From: Kitagawia praeruptora
Taxonomy: Eukaryota > Streptophyta > Magnoliopsida > Apiales > Apiaceae
Length of the DNA: 64,000 nt
Direction: 5' to 3'
Assembly: GCA_037693485.1 (NCBI GenBank)
Contig: CM075351.1
Location: 104,876,001-104,940,000, forward strand
Positions 63,338 to 64,000 of this stretch are shown piece after piece. Within the stretch, counting starts at the first letter, position 1. Each line of letters begins with the position of its first letter. The notes beneath the pieces were generated by a model, which did not search any database, was not told the DNA's origin, and was given only the letters and a program-made list of their open reading frames with translations. Position numbers and translations under genes: made by a program.

Positions 63338-63652
63338 AGGGTTGGACTCCATAGCAAACAGCTTATATAACAAACAACAAAGAACACCTCATATCTAATA
63401 GATCCATTGCCCCTGGCGGGGCCACCCAATACAAAAAGTTCTTATTTTTTTAGGCTCTATCCATCCAGCAAAAAAAAAAAAAAAAAGTGAAAATTTTACT
63501 GTTCATCGATGACGTCATCAGTGACGTCATCATGAACAGTAAAAATTATTGGGTGCCCCTGGCGGGGCCAATGGATCTATTGGAATAAATGATTTTATAG
63601 TGTTCTTTATTGTTTGTTATATAAGAGTGTTCTTTATGGAGTAAAGGCCTAT
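63338..63652. mobile_element. Nested-palindrome MITE
   Basis: Outer inverted ends of about 70 bp (ACTCCATAGCAAACAG...AACAAACAACAAAGAACA with TGTTCTTTATTGTTTGTTATATAAG...TATGGAGT). Inside are CCCCTGGCGGGGCC on both sides, each nearly palindromic. The core is a perfect-to-near-perfect hairpin at 63494-63544 (TTTTACTGTTCAT...GATGACGTCA / TGACGTCATCATGAACAGTA). No coding sequence. AT dinucleotide runs flank both sides. Confidence 0.75.
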
Positions 63653-63808
63653 ATATATATATATATATATGATTGGGGTTGGAATGTGATTGTATCTATT
63701 ATGGCAAGCCCACAGCAGAGGCATTGCGGTTATGAGCTTCAACTGAGTGAAGTTCTAAAGACAATTATCTGCAGCACTATTTAGTACAGCCTTCGATAAA
63801 AGTAAGCA

Positions 63809-63956
63809 ATGGCCTTGAGACGTCTATGTGGATTTTCTGATGGTGAACTGATGAGATCAGATTGCAAACCTTGCACAAGATTGATGAGACAAACTGCTGG
63901 AATATTCACTGTTGGAGGAGGGTTAGGGTTTTGGGTTCTCTGCCGCTTGCACTACG
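63809..63956 (+). CDS. First exon of a small conserved plant protein (partial)
   Basis: ATG at 63809 opens MALRRLCGFSDGELMRSDCK and then PCTRLMRQTAGIFTVGGGLG and FWVLCRLHYG. From memory this agrees with the start of a short, unnamed plant protein family of about 90-95 residues with one hydrophobic segment (FWVLCRLHYGPR...). The exon would end before GTTTGTTTC at 63957, and the rest lies beyond the window. No function is known to me. It is the only gene in the window that shows no damage. Confidence 0.6.
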
Positions 63957-64000
63957 GTTTGTTTCATCTTTCTGACCTAGTTCTCACTTTATTCCTCAAA

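Overview
The window is nuclear DNA of a flowering plant, most likely a eudicot. It shows nested LTR retrotransposons, Stowaway/hAT/CACTA-type DNA transposons, plant-type introns, and fragments of plant-specific gene families (NHL/LEA-2, subtilase, PDR-type ABCG, plastid ADP/ATP carrier). I cannot fix the species. Almost everything is transposon. The host-gene remains are three damaged copies of an NDR1/HIN1-like (NHL) gene and one probable first exon of a small conserved plant gene at the far right end.

Layout. 1-222: flank with a 46-bp tandem duplication. 223-23124: a 22.9-kb minus-strand Ty3/gypsy element (122-bp LTRs, TSD GTTAC). Its gag-pol frame is nearly intact, and downstream of pol it carries a three-exon gene on the opposite strand. 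A 12.97-kb SIRE/Maximus-type Ty1/copia element (1640-14604, TSD GTATT, LTRs nearly identical) sits inside intron 1 of that antisense gene. 23388-27096: NHL pseudogene A, split by a deleted copia element (23667-26948, TSD GGTGT). 27100-29780: copia pol debris, the 5' part of another SIRE-like element and a long-TIR MITE. 30012-46372: a second, older Ty3 element (TSD CTCTC) landed 16 bp before the ATG of NHL copy B. It also carries an antisense gene, now a pseudogene. It was later hit by a hAT-like insert and by a CACTA-like element holding a piece of a MutS2 gene. 46389-47105: NHL copy B, with one nonsense codon. 48106-48377: Stowaway MITE. 48751 to about 54470: a CACTA-like element with exon pieces of at least four unrelated host genes (subtilase, ABCG transporter, plastid adenylate carrier, an unidentified coiled-coil gene) and a 62-bp plastid-type 16S rDNA fragment. 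54600-57780: AT-rich DNA with a 219-bp duplication and a hAT element (8-bp TSD). 57781-59124: NHL copy C, broken by a hAT-like MITE. 59125-64000: copia gag fragment, Stowaway, a nested-palindrome MITE, and the first exon of a small host gene.

Two signals stand out. The 8-mer ATCCGTTG/CAACGGAT occurs about 33 times in the SIRE element (LTRs, gag, pol, env-like ORF and spacer), often as inverted pairs able to form hairpins, and I saw it nowhere else in the window. Both full-size Ty3 elements also carry a spliced antisense gene in the same position, in one case with all three exons open.

The elements are nested and give an insertion order. The SIRE copy is youngest, the outer Ty3 is older, and the second Ty3 with its secondary hits has LTRs about as diverged as those of the outer Ty3 and a more decayed coding region. 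All coordinates, splice sites and identities come from reading the sequence by eye; no search or alignment was run.
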